DNA of 23,531 nt, taken from an uncultured Eubacteriaceae bacterium (GTDB lineage: Bacteria; Bacillota; Clostridia; Lachnospirales; Lachnospiraceae). The notes under the pieces were generated by a model. It did not search any database and was not told the origin of the DNA. It saw only the letters and a program-made list of their open reading frames with translations. Of the stretch, positions 14,279-22,704 are shown one piece after another. The DNA lies in the NCBI GenBank assembly GCA_945938055.1, contig CAMEUH010000011.1, forward strand, positions 1-23,531. The letters run 5' to 3'. The translations under genes and the position numbers were made by a program. How positions within the stretch are numbered: the first letter of the stretch is position 1; each line of letters starts with the position of its first letter.

Positions 14279-15135
14279 TTATAATAATACTATTTTCTGT
14301 GCAACACCATAACCTGCCGACTGCATCAGTCCCATGTTATTAATCACGGAATTGATTACCAGAAACGAAATCTGTACCATGGTATCCTATAATGCAATGG
14401 GTACGCCTACATTCAAAATCCGCTTAAGTTCACGTGGATAGATTTTGCACTGCTTTAAGGAAAAAGAAACCGGCAGTTTCTGACGGCACAAAACCAGAAC
14501 AAAAGTGATAACTGATACCAACTGTGCAAGTACCGTAGCAAGTGCCGCCCCTGCTGCATCCATCCCCCACACTGCCACAAAAAGCAGGTCTCCCATAATC
14601 TTAACGGCACAGGCAATCCCAACCCAACGGAACGCAAGATTTGCATTTCCCGCACCACGAAGCACACCGCTGATTACATTGTATGCAATAATAATCAGAA
14701 TTCCCCCGGAACAAATCCGTACATAGCTCACAGCCTTGTCAAAAGACGCCTCCGGCACCTGCATCACACTCATGATGTTTCCTGCAAAGATTTCCAGAAT
14801 AATTGTTAAAACCACATCGATGAGCGCAAACATGATAATCGTGGTTCCGACTGCATTTCCGGCTTCCTTCGGCTTTTCTCACCCATATGCTGTCCAATAA
14901 TTACCGTGGACCCCATTGCCAGACTGGTAATAATAAATGTAATCATCTGCATGAATGCACTGCCCGTACCAACCGCAGAAATACTGGTCGCATCTCCAAA
15001 CTGTCCTACTACCAGTAAATCTACTGCTCCGTAAGCCGCCTAAAGTACCAATGCTCCAAGCACCGGTATGATAAACCGAATCAGGGAGCCAAAAACCGGT
15101 CCCTCCAGAAATGTATTTTCTTTTCTACTGTTCAT
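14279..15135 (-). pseudogene. MATE-family efflux transporter, heavily decayed
   Basis: Reading the minus strand from ATG 15135 gives a MATE N-terminus ('NTFLEGPVFGSLIRFIIPVL') and then TAG (15042-15040), where relatives have Gln before 'AYGAVDLLVVGQFGD'. The frame continues to 'STVIIGQHMGEK', and then one base is missing in an A-run (near 14874-14877). After the shift it continues 'EAGNAVGTTIIMFALIDVVL' through several helices to 'NVGVPIAL', a second TAG (14389-14387, again at a usual Gln), and 'DTMVQISFLVINSVINNMG' to 'GVAQKIVLL' and TAA. About 285 of the usual ~450 residues remain, so the C-terminal third is lost. The family exports drugs or metabolites with Na+ or H+. This copy cannot be functional. 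Confidence 0.9.
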
Positions 15136-15228
15136 TGATTATTTGTCCTTTCTTCTCGGCATTGTATTCCATAACTCTTCCATTGTCAACTGCTTATCAA
15201 TAAATATTTCAATGCTTTTGCATGCATT

Positions 15229-15258
15229 AAAAAAGATGGGGATTTATTTCTCCATCTT
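15229..15258 (-). terminator. Rho-independent terminator overlapping the yibE/F stop codon
   Basis: On the minus strand AAGATGGAGA (15249-15258) pairs with TCCCCATCTT (15233-15242) with one mismatch and a 6-base loop, followed by T6. The stem includes the last codons of the YibE/F gene. It closes the alkaline phosphatase-YibE/F operon. Confidence 0.75.
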
Positions 15259-16368
15259 CTTTGTCAATAGAATTCCCGCCACAATTGCCGTAAACGGTGC
15301 AACTGTTACCAATCCGAAGCTTCCTACTATTGTCTGCAAAATTTCTGCCGAAACATATTTATAATTTAAAATATTTATAATTGGTGTTCCCTGTGCCATA
15401 AATGTCATGAGAAGCGCCAGATATCCGCCTGAATATGCCAGAAGAAGCGTTGTTGTCATGGTACCCATTGCTGCCCTTCCTATGTTAAACCCAGATTTTA
15501 TGGCTTCAATCGGTCTGATATCCGGCTTTTTCTGTACTACCTCATAAACCGCCGATGTGATGTCCACCGACAAATCCATCATTGCTCCGGATGCCCCTAT
15601 AAAAATACTGCTCATGAAAATCTGTGTCAGATTCAATGAGGAATATCCACAATAAAGCAATGTTTCCGAGTACGACATCACTGCACCGTGAATCTGAAAA
15701 TAATCCGTAAAGCAGATTCCGAGAATACAGGTTGTGATGGTTCCCAGAAGTGAACCAAGGGATGCCACAAGACTTCTTTTATCAAACCCGTACACAAACA
15801 CGATTATTACAAGTGTCAGCACTGCCACAATAAAAAGAGACACCCAGATTGGATTGATCCCGTTAAGACAGCATGGGACAAGGATTTTCCATATGGAAAG
15901 AACCGTGATTGCAAAAGATAAAATGGCATACAGTCCTGTCCTTCCCGCAAATGCCACCAGAAAAATCACAAATACGGCTGCCAGTATCATTTCCTTGTTT
16001 ATCCGGTACACATCCACCATGTTCGTGGAAAGTATTTCTCCATTTTTATGGCTTACCAGCACCAGTGCCTTATCGCCCACCTTAAATATTTTATCGCTCT
16101 CCAGGGAACCGCTGAGAAGATTATATCCTTCCGTGATTTCTCCCTTAAATTTTCCCGAAAGAATCTTAAGGGTACAGCTCTGCTCCCCAGACTTAATCAG
16201 TCCGCTGGAAATGATGGCTGAATCATCCACAGCGATGACTTTTGCCATGCATTTTTCCGATTCCTTATAAATGGCAGCATCCTCATACCCGGTGGGTATG
16301 AGGAGCAGAAGGAATATTATGAACAGTCCCAGAAAGAGACTGGCATTACGCTTTATGAAATCGGTCAA
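15244..16368 (-). CDS. YibE/F-family membrane protein
   Basis: A 374-residue protein with one N-terminal helix (about 9-26), an extracytoplasmic beta-rich segment (about 30-120, 'CMAKVIAVDDSAIISSG', 'GDKALVLVSHKNGEIL') and about seven further helices. The family core is 'FIGASGAMMDLSVDITSAVY' and 'IKSGFNIGRAAMGTMTTTLL'. YibE/F proteins are conserved in Firmicutes; function is not established. The start is an unusual TTG at 16368 placed directly after the TAA of the alkaline phosphatase gene; AGGTG in the end of that gene serves as ribosome site, so translation is coupled. The pairing suggests a role at the membrane connected with phosphate or the released product. Confidence 0.85.
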   Translation of the reverse strand: MTDFIKRNASLFLGLFIIFLLLLIPTGYEDAAIYKESEKCMAKVIAVDDSAIISSGLIKSGEQSCTLKILSGKFKGEITEGYNLLSGSLESDKIFKVGDKALVLVSHKNGEILSTNMVDVYRINKEMILAAVFVIFLVAFAGRTGLYAILSFAITVLSIWKILVPCCLNGINPIWVSLFIVAVLTLVIIVFVYGFDKRSLVASLGSLLGTITTCILGICFTDYFQIHGAVMSYSETLLYCGYSSLNLTQIFMSSIFIGASGAMMDLSVDITSAVYEVVQKKPDIRPIEAIKSGFNIGRAAMGTMTTTLLLAYSGGYLALLMTFMAQGTPIINILNYKYVSAEILQTIVGSFGLVTVAPFTAIVAGILLTKKMEK

Positions 16369-17937
16369 TTACTTAACACCTGTAAGTGCTGCCATGTTAT
16401 TATAGATATCTGTGTTATCGTAATAACCTTCGAATAATTCAGCACCGTTACCTACTGCAAATACCGGAACCGGAAGTCCTGTATGGGAATAGGATGTAAA
16501 AGCAATACCGGATTTATTATTTAATATATGTGTAATGGTTACGGAGAATGGCTCGTATGTTCCATATAATACATATTCTTCCTGAGTCATCTTATCCTGT
16601 GATGAAGTACCCACATTTAATGTTCTTTCGTATGCGGACTTTAACTTCTCCACTTCATAATCTGTAAGAACCATAGTGGAATCCTTTGTTGCATCAGCAT
16701 CACCCGGAAGCATGAGACCGAATAATTCCTTAACATCCTTCATGGCTGTTTCGAAATCTGTCTTGTTTTCCTTGTACCCTGCCACATAATCTGAATCAAA
16801 CTTTGCATAAGAAATATTCTGATTTTCCAGATTGGTAAGGAAGGTATCATAATTGGTTCCGGCGAAACCAATGGTCAGACCACCTGTTTCATGATCGCCT
16901 GTTACAAGAATCAGTGTTTCTTCCGGATGCTTATTATAAAAATCAACTGCCACTGAAACTGCATCACTTAATGCAAGAGTATCCGTAATTGATGCTCCGG
17001 CATCATTGGCATGACATGCCCAGTCAATCTTGCCGCCTTCAACCATCATGAAGAAGCCGTCTTCTTCACCAAGTACTTCAATTCCCTTGGATACATAATC
17101 TGCAAGCTGCCACTCACCATCAACCGTATCCATGTCATAAGACATTGCATCACTGTCTGCAAGTGTCTCATCAATGATAATCATCTTGTCATCTGCTGCC
17201 TTTACAGCTTCATCCCTGGTAAAATATACGCCATAGCCTGCTTTCTTTGCAAGTTCATATAAGTCTTCCTTATCCTTTTCCTTGCCAATCTTCTGCTTTA
17301 AGCCACCGCCCGCAAAATATTCAAAATCACTTTCTATCAGTTCCAGACCGATTTCATAATAGCTGTTTCTGGAAGCCTGATGTGCATAAAACGCAGCCGG
17401 TGTGGCATGATTTAAGTTTACCGTGGAAATTACGCCGATTTTATATCCAAGCTGTGCCTTTAACTTTTCTGCAATGGTTTCATATTCCTTTGTCATGGTC
17501 TCATCCATGTTGATAGTACCGCTGTAAGTCTTATATCCTGTGGAAATGGATGTTGCTGTGGAAGCGGAATCCGGACAGAATGAAGAGCTGTCATAAGTCT
17601 GTGCAGAACCTGCTACCGGAAACTCCATAAAGGAGAGGTTTGACTTTGACTGCACAATGTCATCATTATTTGTATCAGCCAATGCACTCAGATAATAGTT
17701 TGCTGACTGAATCTGCGGATAACTCATTCCGTCTCCGATAAATAAGAAAATGTACTTTGGAACGGAAGTTTCCTTAGTATCCGTCACGTCATTTGTTGTT
17801 GCAGCATCTGTGGCTGTTGCTGTTGTTGCTGTCGTTGTTTCTGCATTTGCCGAGCTGCTGCATCCTGTCAGCATCATGGATGCCGTCATTGCTGTTACTG
17901 CTGCTAACGCAGTAAACTTCTTAAGATTTTTTCTCAT
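16369..17937 (-). CDS. Alkaline phosphatase, lipoprotein form
   Basis: A complete 522-residue exported enzyme. The lipobox is L-T-G-C (C26), followed by a Thr/Ala-rich linker (about 30-52). Catalytic parts of the PhoA superfamily are all present: D69 ('FIGDGMSYPQ'), nucleophile S124 in 'CPDSAST', 'STVNLNHATPAAFYAH', E300 and D305/H309 in 'MMVEGGKIDWACHA', D348-H349 in 'LVTGDHETGG', and H485 in 'SYSHTG'. It hydrolyses phosphate monoesters outside the membrane to supply phosphate. A GGAGG site precedes the ATG. Pho-box-like repeats upstream suggest induction by PhoP under phosphate starvation. It is first in an operon with YibE/F. No lesions are seen. Confidence 0.95.
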   Translation of the reverse strand: MRKNLKKFTALAAVTAMTASMMLTGCSSSANAETTTATTATATDAATTNDVTDTKETSVPKYIFLFIGDGMSYPQIQSANYYLSALADTNNDDIVQSKSNLSFMEFPVAGSAQTYDSSSFCPDSASTATSISTGYKTYSGTINMDETMTKEYETIAEKLKAQLGYKIGVISTVNLNHATPAAFYAHQASRNSYYEIGLELIESDFEYFAGGGLKQKIGKEKDKEDLYELAKKAGYGVYFTRDEAVKAADDKMIIIDETLADSDAMSYDMDTVDGEWQLADYVSKGIEVLGEEDGFFMMVEGGKIDWACHANDAGASITDTLALSDAVSVAVDFYNKHPEETLILVTGDHETGGLTIGFAGTNYDTFLTNLENQNISYAKFDSDYVAGYKENKTDFETAMKDVKELFGLMLPGDADATKDSTMVLTDYEVEKLKSAYERTLNVGTSSQDKMTQEEYVLYGTYEPFSVTITHILNNKSGIAFTSYSHTGLPVPVFAVGNGAELFEGYYDNTDIYNNMAALTGVK

Positions 17938-18007
17938 AAATCCTCCTTAATATATGTAACAAAAACTAGTTTCGTGCCATTGCACATATATTGTTATAAG
18001 ATTCATA

Positions 18008-18047
18008 AGTAAAATTTATAATCTTTTTTCGGTAAACAATTTGTAAA
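18008..18047 (-). promoter_or_regulatory. Candidate Pho box upstream of the alkaline phosphatase gene
   Basis: On the minus strand TTTACA (18042-18047) and TTTACC (18031-18036) are separated by 5 bases, the 11-bp period of Firmicute PhoP sites (TT-x-A-C-A-like). A third, TTTACT (18008-18013), lies about two periods further on. TTTACT with a 17-bp spacer before TATATG could be the core promoter. The call is based on spacing and on the gene it precedes; the PhoP consensus is from Bacillus. Confidence 0.55.
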
Positions 18048-18049
18048 GA

Positions 18050-18937
18050 TTACACATAGGAATCCGGGGTCGCTTTACAGATTTCCATAACCTTCCTCAT
18101 TCCCTCAAAAACAAACTTGTCCTTGTGCTTAACCAGATGAATCATTCGTTTAACCGGCGTTTCCCGTAACGGCAGAACCACAATTTCTCCAGCTCTGTAT
18201 TCCTTTTGTACCATTCTTTTCGGGAGCATGGCAATCCCACGCCCACAGATGACGGCATTCTTGATTGCCTCCGTGTTGGTACAGGTAAAACACCGGTTAA
18301 AATGGATATTCTTTTCCTCAAATAACAGTTCCAGCTGATTTCGTTCAATACTTCCGCTTTCTCTTGAAATCAGATTTTCTCCATCCAGATCATAAAGATC
18401 AAGTTCTTTTTTTTCGGAAAGAGGATACTTTTTTCCACAGACCACAACCAGTTCATCCTCCCACAGAGGGGTCAGCTCCAGATCCCTGTTTTCAATCACA
18501 CCTTCCACAATTCCCATATCTGCTTCATTGGCAAGAAGCTTCTTTTCTATGGAAGAAGAATTATCAACGATCACAAAAATCTTAAGCTCCGGCATTTTTG
18601 CTTCCGCCTCATCCAGAATCCGGTTAATCATACATGTTCCCACCGAAACACTGCATCCAATCCGCAAAATGGCATGCTCGCCTGCATCCTTCATCTCCAG
18701 TTCCATTTTTTCAAAAGAATCCAGAATATGACGAGCATAAGGCAGGAGTTTTTTTCCTGCCTCTGTAATATATAATTTCTGGGACATCCGTTCAAACAGC
18801 CGGACCCCATAATATTTTTCCAGTTCTGCCACAGCCTGGCTTACCGTTGGCTGTGAAACATATAGCTTCTGTGCTGCAGCACTCATTCTGTTACATTCAT
18901 AAACCGTAAGAAAAATTTTCAAATGCCGTATGGTCAT
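18050..18937 (-). CDS. LysR-family transcriptional regulator
   Basis: A 295-residue regulator starting at ATG 18937, chosen because GGAGG stands 7 bases before it; an in-frame start 39 bases upstream would overlap that site. Winged helix-turn-helix: 'MSAAAQKLYVSQPTVSQAVA'. The effector domain is complete ('LRIGCSVSVGTCMINRIL', 'ELVVVCGKKYPL', 'FTCTNTEAIKNAVICGRGIA'), with the type resembling CysL/CbbR regulators. It is the third gene of an operon behind two chromate-transporter genes, unlike the usual divergent layout. It may control that operon through the dyad in its promoter. Confidence 0.92.
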   Translation of the reverse strand: MTIRHLKIFLTVYECNRMSAAAQKLYVSQPTVSQAVAELEKYYGVRLFERMSQKLYITEAGKKLLPYARHILDSFEKMELEMKDAGEHAILRIGCSVSVGTCMINRILDEAEAKMPELKIFVIVDNSSSIEKKLLANEADMGIVEGVIENRDLELTPLWEDELVVVCGKKYPLSEKKELDLYDLDGENLISRESGSIERNQLELLFEEKNIHFNRCFTCTNTEAIKNAVICGRGIAMLPKRMVQKEYRAGEIVVLPLRETPVKRMIHLVKHKDKFVFEGMRKVMEICKATPDSYV

Positions 18938-18979
18938 ACTTTCTCCTCCTGTTCTGTCATTCCTCTTCCATTCCAAAAA

Positions 18980-19555
18980 TTATGCAGCCGCACCAAGTAT
19001 TACATAAATCAATGTTCCCACAACACCGCTTCCCAGAATAATAGAAATGGCACTCGCCTTGTATTTTCTTAAAATGAACAATGCTGCCAGAAAAATCACA
19101 AGCTCCACAATTCTCAGATTGCTAAGTGTCGCCGAAAAAATATCGCTCTGAAACAATCCCAGCATCAGAATGGATGCGCCTGCTGAACCAATCAGTGCCA
19201 CAACCGCAGGACGTAAGGAGCCAAGCACTACCTGAACTCCACTAACCGTACGGTATTTGTAATAAAAATGCGCCAGTGTCAGACAGATACAAAAGGATGG
19301 AATGATACATCCGATGGAGCAGATTAATACTCCCGGAATTCCCGCAAGACGCATTCCAACAAAGGTTGCGGAATTAATGGAAATCGGTCCCGGTGTCATC
19401 TCCGCCACAGTAATCAGATCCGAAAATTCCTCCATGGTCATAAGACCATATATGTTTACAATCTGTTCCTGAATCAGTGGTATTGCCGCATATCCGCCGC
19501 CCACGCTGAATAATCCAACCTGTATGAAAGCAAAAAATAATTTTAAAAGTAACAT
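18980..19555 (-). CDS. Chromate transporter (ChrA) subunit, second half-size protein
   Basis: A 191-residue membrane protein with about six helices, a short-chain ChrA. The family motifs are 'FSVGGGYAAIPLIQEQIV', 'SDLITVAEMTPGPISINSAT' and 'FVGMRLAG'. Short ChrA proteins occur as pairs with opposite membrane orientation and together form the unit that long ChrA proteins make in one chain. Known members export chromate or take part in sulfate-like anion transport; in a gut anaerobe the real substrate is uncertain. It starts 3 bases after its partner gene ends. Confidence 0.9.
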   Translation of the reverse strand: MLLLKLFFAFIQVGLFSVGGGYAAIPLIQEQIVNIYGLMTMEEFSDLITVAEMTPGPISINSATFVGMRLAGIPGVLICSIGCIIPSFCICLTLAHFYYKYRTVSGVQVVLGSLRPAVVALIGSAGASILMLGLFQSDIFSATLSNLRIVELVIFLAALFILRKYKASAISIILGSGVVGTLIYVILGAAA

Positions 19556-19558
19556 TTT

Positions 19559-20131
19559 CTAAACCGCCTTTCTCTTTTTCTGCATGGTAATAAATAAATC
19601 CAAAAGTCCGATTCCAAGGCAGACAAAAATAATAATCATCGCACTTACTCCAAGAAGATACGTTGCAATAAATGCTACTATCATCATTACAATATACAGA
19701 ACTCTTTTTGTCTTTAACACATTGGATGCCAGATTGATAACCACATCAAAAATGACTGCTGCCACACCCGCTCTCATTACCTGAAGTGCAATGGCAATAT
19801 ATGTGTTTGTCCGGAACTGTTCATAAAAAAGAGAGATAATTGAAATAATAATCATCGGTGGAAGAATGGTTCCAAGAATTGCTGTAAGCGACCCAACAAC
19901 CCCGGCCATCCGGTATCCGATAATAACCGATGCATTTACCGGAAGCGGTCCCGGTGAAGACTGGGTAATTGCTGTAACATCCAGCATTTCATCCTCTTCA
20001 AGCCACTGTAATTCCTCCACGAATTTTTTCTTCATCAACGATACAATTACAAACCCGCCGCCAAACGTACAGGCACTCAGCATGAACATGGACTTAAATA
20101 GTGTCCACAGCTTTGAATAATCCTTTTTCAT
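19559..20131 (-). CDS. Chromate transporter (ChrA) subunit, first half-size protein
   Basis: About 190 residues, paralogous to the next gene. Motifs are 'ACTFGGGFVIVSLMKKKFVE', 'DVTAITQSSPGPLPVNASV' and 'IIGYRMAGVVG'. About six hydrophobic helices follow, with a basic end 'QKKRKAV'. Two adjacent ATGs exist (20134 and 20131); AGG spacing slightly favours the second. It heads the operon chrA-chrA-lysR, which has a clear promoter at 20206-20234. Together with its partner it should form an inverted-topology anion transporter in the cell membrane. Confidence 0.9.
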   Translation of the reverse strand: MKKDYSKLWTLFKSMFMLSACTFGGGFVIVSLMKKKFVEELQWLEEDEMLDVTAITQSSPGPLPVNASVIIGYRMAGVVGSLTAILGTILPPMIIISIISLFYEQFRTNTYIAIALQVMRAGVAAVIFDVVINLASNVLKTKRVLYIVMMIVAFIATYLLGVSAMIIIFVCLGIGLLDLFITMQKKRKAV

Positions 20132-20205
20132 CATAAATCCTGCTTTCTCTTTTATTTTTTCTCATAAGGTACTGATATTTTCCCCCGATTGCTTTCTTCC
20201 TATTA

Positions 20206-20234
20206 GTTATAACATTCTTATAGTTATTTGTAAA
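20206..20234 (-). promoter_or_regulatory. Promoter of the chrA operon with a LysR-type dyad
   Basis: TTTACA (20229-20234), 17-bp spacer, TATAAC (20206-20211) on the minus strand. The dyad TATAA-N5-TTATA (20208-20222) contains a T-N11-A core typical of LysR sites and overlaps the spacer and -10, a repressing position. The likely binder is the LysR protein encoded third in the operon. Confidence 0.6.
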
Positions 20235-20287
20235 ATAGATATGTTTTATTTATCTTATAGTATTTTAACTATATACAAAATAAAGTA

Positions 20288-20373
20288 TCCCTATGCCAAT
20301 TTTTGTCCAAATCATTTCTTGATATACTAATATTGGCATAGGGAAATCCATTTCTGCCAATCCCTATGCCAAT
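20288..20373. repeat. Three copies of a 13-base word forming alternative hairpins
   Basis: TCCCTATGCCAAT occurs at 20288-20300 and 20361-20373, and inverted (ATTGGCATAGGGA) at 20332-20344. The inverted copy can pair with either direct copy (loops 31 or 16 bases), so the stems exclude each other. The block lies just after the stop codon of the anti-sigma operon and before the chrA promoter. No strong T-tract follows, so it is not a textbook terminator; it may still end transcription, stabilise the 3' end, or be a small repeat element. Confidence 0.7.
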
Positions 20374-20398
20374 CTCATTCTATGAAATCTTACACTGT

Positions 20399-21997
20399 TT
20401 ACGGCAAGGAAGCCTCCCAAATCGTTACTCCATGCCATTCAATCTTTTCAATATTTTCCGGTGCCACAACACTCGGGAACGTATACCGGTATTGAGCCCA
20501 TCCGGTGTTGGAATTTCCTCCGCCGCCACCGGATTTTAATGTAATTGTGGTTCCATCCTTAAGCGTACATACCGGATTATATGGTGCACCAAATCCAAAC
20601 TGCATAAAATCATGGTCTTCTTTTGTCATGCCGGTTAAGATTAGTTCCAATGCATCGAATTTAATATGAATAATGGTAATAGGAATTGTCTTATTATCTA
20701 CTGCCGGAACTAAAACCTCATAGAATTCATCGATTTTTACTACTTCTGCCTCCAGTAAAAATGCTGTACTCCACGTTCCTTCTGCCAGCATGGTCTGTTC
20801 TACTCCCACCTGCTTTTTTAATACTAATCTTTCAAGATGCTCCCATGTTGTATTTATCGGATTGTATGCACCATGGGTAATGTCATTATATGCGGCATCT
20901 ATCGTTGCAGCATATTTCACCTGAATCCTTCCGTCTTCAAGCTCTTCCGTTTTATACTGTGCCCACAGACCGGTAATCATATTCTGCAATACAAGTTTCT
21001 TCATGTCTTCCTTCGACGCCTCATCACATACTATCGTCATGAAAAAGTAATCGGAAGCATCATAAAATCCTTCTTCTTTGGTAAATCCGAAATCCTCTAT
21101 ATAACATTCCGGATATTTTTCCGAAAAATAAATCTTATCTTCTCCCGGTGTTTTTCCCTTCAATAAATCTGCCACTGTCATCTGCGCACTGATATCCTCA
21201 AAATCCTGATAATTTATAATTGGATTCTCCAGTGCAAATTCAATTTCCTTTCCTTCCAGATTCACATCATAATTACTATATTGGATTTCGAAGGTAATAG
21301 CGCTTAAATCATCTTCCACTGAAACCGGAACCGCCATGCAGGCCACACCGCTCATTGTTTGATTTGTTTCTTTACCACTATTTCCATTAACAGCTCCCAC
21401 AACCAAGGTCGTGTCATCCTCACCATATCTTCGTTCCGCCAGGAATTTTTTCGTTTCTCCATCCATTGTTACCGATATGGTGCTGATTTTTGCACCTGTG
21501 GTAATCGGAACATGGTTTTCATCTTCCGTAAGAATTGGTGAACCATCCTTTGATTTGATGGTTGCACTCACATAAAGCTCATGACCATTTGTGGCATATT
21601 TTCCCCATTCCACCACAAGATTATCTGCATTGGTCATTGCATTTTCCGATTTCTTTGAATCCTCCACATTGTATACCGGTGCATCACTCTCTGCCTGATT
21701 CAGATGGCTCTCATACTTTTCAAATTGCACGTGCTGATGCAGTCTCTGGAAATATTCATATCCGAATACGCTCCCCACCGAAACTACCGCAAGTGCAGCT
21801 GCAATGGCTGCCACCTTTACAACACTTTTCAGACTCTTGTTTTTCTTAGTTCCCCTTCTTACCGATTCCGTTTCTTCAAATATATCCATCCCTGCACAGT
21901 TTAAAATCTCTTTTAACTTTTCCTCTTCTGCCACCATCCCGGATAGTTCCCCGTCTAACCTCTTTTTAATATCCTGCCGATTCTTCCAGTTTTCCAT
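20399..21997 (-). CDS. Membrane-anchored anti-sigma factor with large extracytoplasmic domain (DUF4179-like)
   Basis: About 532 residues from ATG 21997 (GAGGAG upstream). A short cytoplasmic segment (1-55, 'DIKKRLDGELSGMVAEEEKL') is followed by basic residues and one membrane helix (about 60-80, 'VVKVAAIAAALAVVSVGSVF'). The rest, over 440 residues, is extracytoplasmic and strand-rich, in the arrangement of DUF4179/DUF5643 proteins. A Gly-rich patch 'KSGGGGGNSN' lies near the end. The gene overlaps the sigma-factor gene by about 30 bases. Family logic: the cytoplasmic part holds the sigma factor until the outer domain senses an envelope signal. The large ectodomain points to a sensor rather than a simple anti-sigma factor. 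Signal unknown. Confidence 0.8.
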   Translation of the reverse strand: MENWKNRQDIKKRLDGELSGMVAEEEKLKEILNCAGMDIFEETESVRRGTKKNKSLKSVVKVAAIAAALAVVSVGSVFGYEYFQRLHQHVQFEKYESHLNQAESDAPVYNVEDSKKSENAMTNADNLVVEWGKYATNGHELYVSATIKSKDGSPILTEDENHVPITTGAKISTISVTMDGETKKFLAERRYGEDDTTLVVGAVNGNSGKETNQTMSGVACMAVPVSVEDDLSAITFEIQYSNYDVNLEGKEIEFALENPIINYQDFEDISAQMTVADLLKGKTPGEDKIYFSEKYPECYIEDFGFTKEEGFYDASDYFFMTIVCDEASKEDMKKLVLQNMITGLWAQYKTEELEDGRIQVKYAATIDAAYNDITHGAYNPINTTWEHLERLVLKKQVGVEQTMLAEGTWSTAFLLEAEVVKIDEFYEVLVPAVDNKTIPITIIHIKFDALELILTGMTKEDHDFMQFGFGAPYNPVCTLKDGTTITLKSGGGGGNSNTGWAQYRYTFPSVVAPENIEKIEWHGVTIWEASLP

Positions 21998-22550
21998 CAA
22001 ACACCACTCCTCTCAAATCATTCTTTAAAATCTCCCTTGCCTTCTTTAACCGGAATTCTACTGTTGTCCTTGGAATATTAATAATCTGTGCAATCTCCTT
22101 TGTTGACAATTCCTGATAATAAAAAAGTACTACTACTTCCCGGTATTTGTCCTCAATCCTCCCTATGGCACGGGAAAGTACCATCCTGTCCTCTGCCATG
22201 GAATATGCAGACTTTTCCCTGCTTCCAGGTTTTTCCTCAAGTTGTGCCTCAAACTCCTCATCTGTCATAAATAGCGGATGCTTCGTCTTAAGCTCTTCCA
22301 GAAAATCCTTGCAGCAATTAATTGCAATCCTCGTAATCCATGTCTTAACTTCACTTTCCCCATGAAATTTTCCATAATTCCGGAACACCTTCACAAACGT
22401 TTCCTGCATCGCGTCCTCTGCCAGCTGATAATCTCCCAGATACAGATAACACATCCGCAGGATTCCTGTAGCATACTCCCGATACAGTCCGGCAATTATC
22501 TCTTCATAATTTAATCCATCCTTCCTGTCCATTTCCATGAATTCCAACAC
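21966..22550 (-). CDS. ECF-type RNA polymerase sigma factor
   Basis: A 194-residue sigma-70 family factor of the extracytoplasmic-function class. Region 2 is at about 18-85 ('LYREYATGILRMCYLYLGDY', 'LAEDAMQETFVKVFRNY', 'VKTWITRIAINCCKDFL'); region 4 at about 125-180 ('KYREVVVLFYYQELSTKEIA', 'IPRTTVEFRLKKAREIL'). The start is probably GTG 22550 with GGAGG 7 bases upstream; ATG 22538 is an alternative. It is translationally coupled to the anti-sigma gene. As usual for the class it probably directs its own operon, but I could not find a convincing ECF -35/-10 pair in the short leader. Confidence 0.92.
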   Translation of the reverse strand: MLEFMEMDRKDGLNYEEIIAGLYREYATGILRMCYLYLGDYQLAEDAMQETFVKVFRNYGKFHGESEVKTWITRIAINCCKDFLEELKTKHPLFMTDEEFEAQLEEKPGSREKSAYSMAEDRMVLSRAIGRIEDKYREVVVLFYYQELSTKEIAQIINIPRTTVEFRLKKAREILKNDLRGVVFDGKLEESAGY

Positions 22551-22622
22551 CCTCTCTCCTCCAAATCTCTCTTGTAAAACGTCTTACACCTATTAGACTG
22601 GAATCCCTTTGTCTCTCGGAGT

Positions 22623-22684
22623 AAAAAAAAATAAAAACCCCTTACCATGATATGTTTATCAATCGACCATATCACAATAAGGGG
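22623..22684 (-). terminator. Strong rho-independent terminator after tyrS
   Basis: On the minus strand a 17-base stem (22668-22684 with 22638-22654, three internal mismatches, CCCCTTA...TGATATG) is followed by T5-A-T9 (22623-22637). It lies 20 bases after the tyrS stop and isolates it from the sigma-factor operon. Confidence 0.88.
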
Positions 22685-22704
22685 CACTGCCTTTTAAACA
22701 CCGC

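Noticed and set aside
22573..22588. TGTAAAACGTCTTACA dyad in the sigma-factor leader
   Set aside because: Short imperfect arms; could be an ECF promoter part, but no matching -35 was found.
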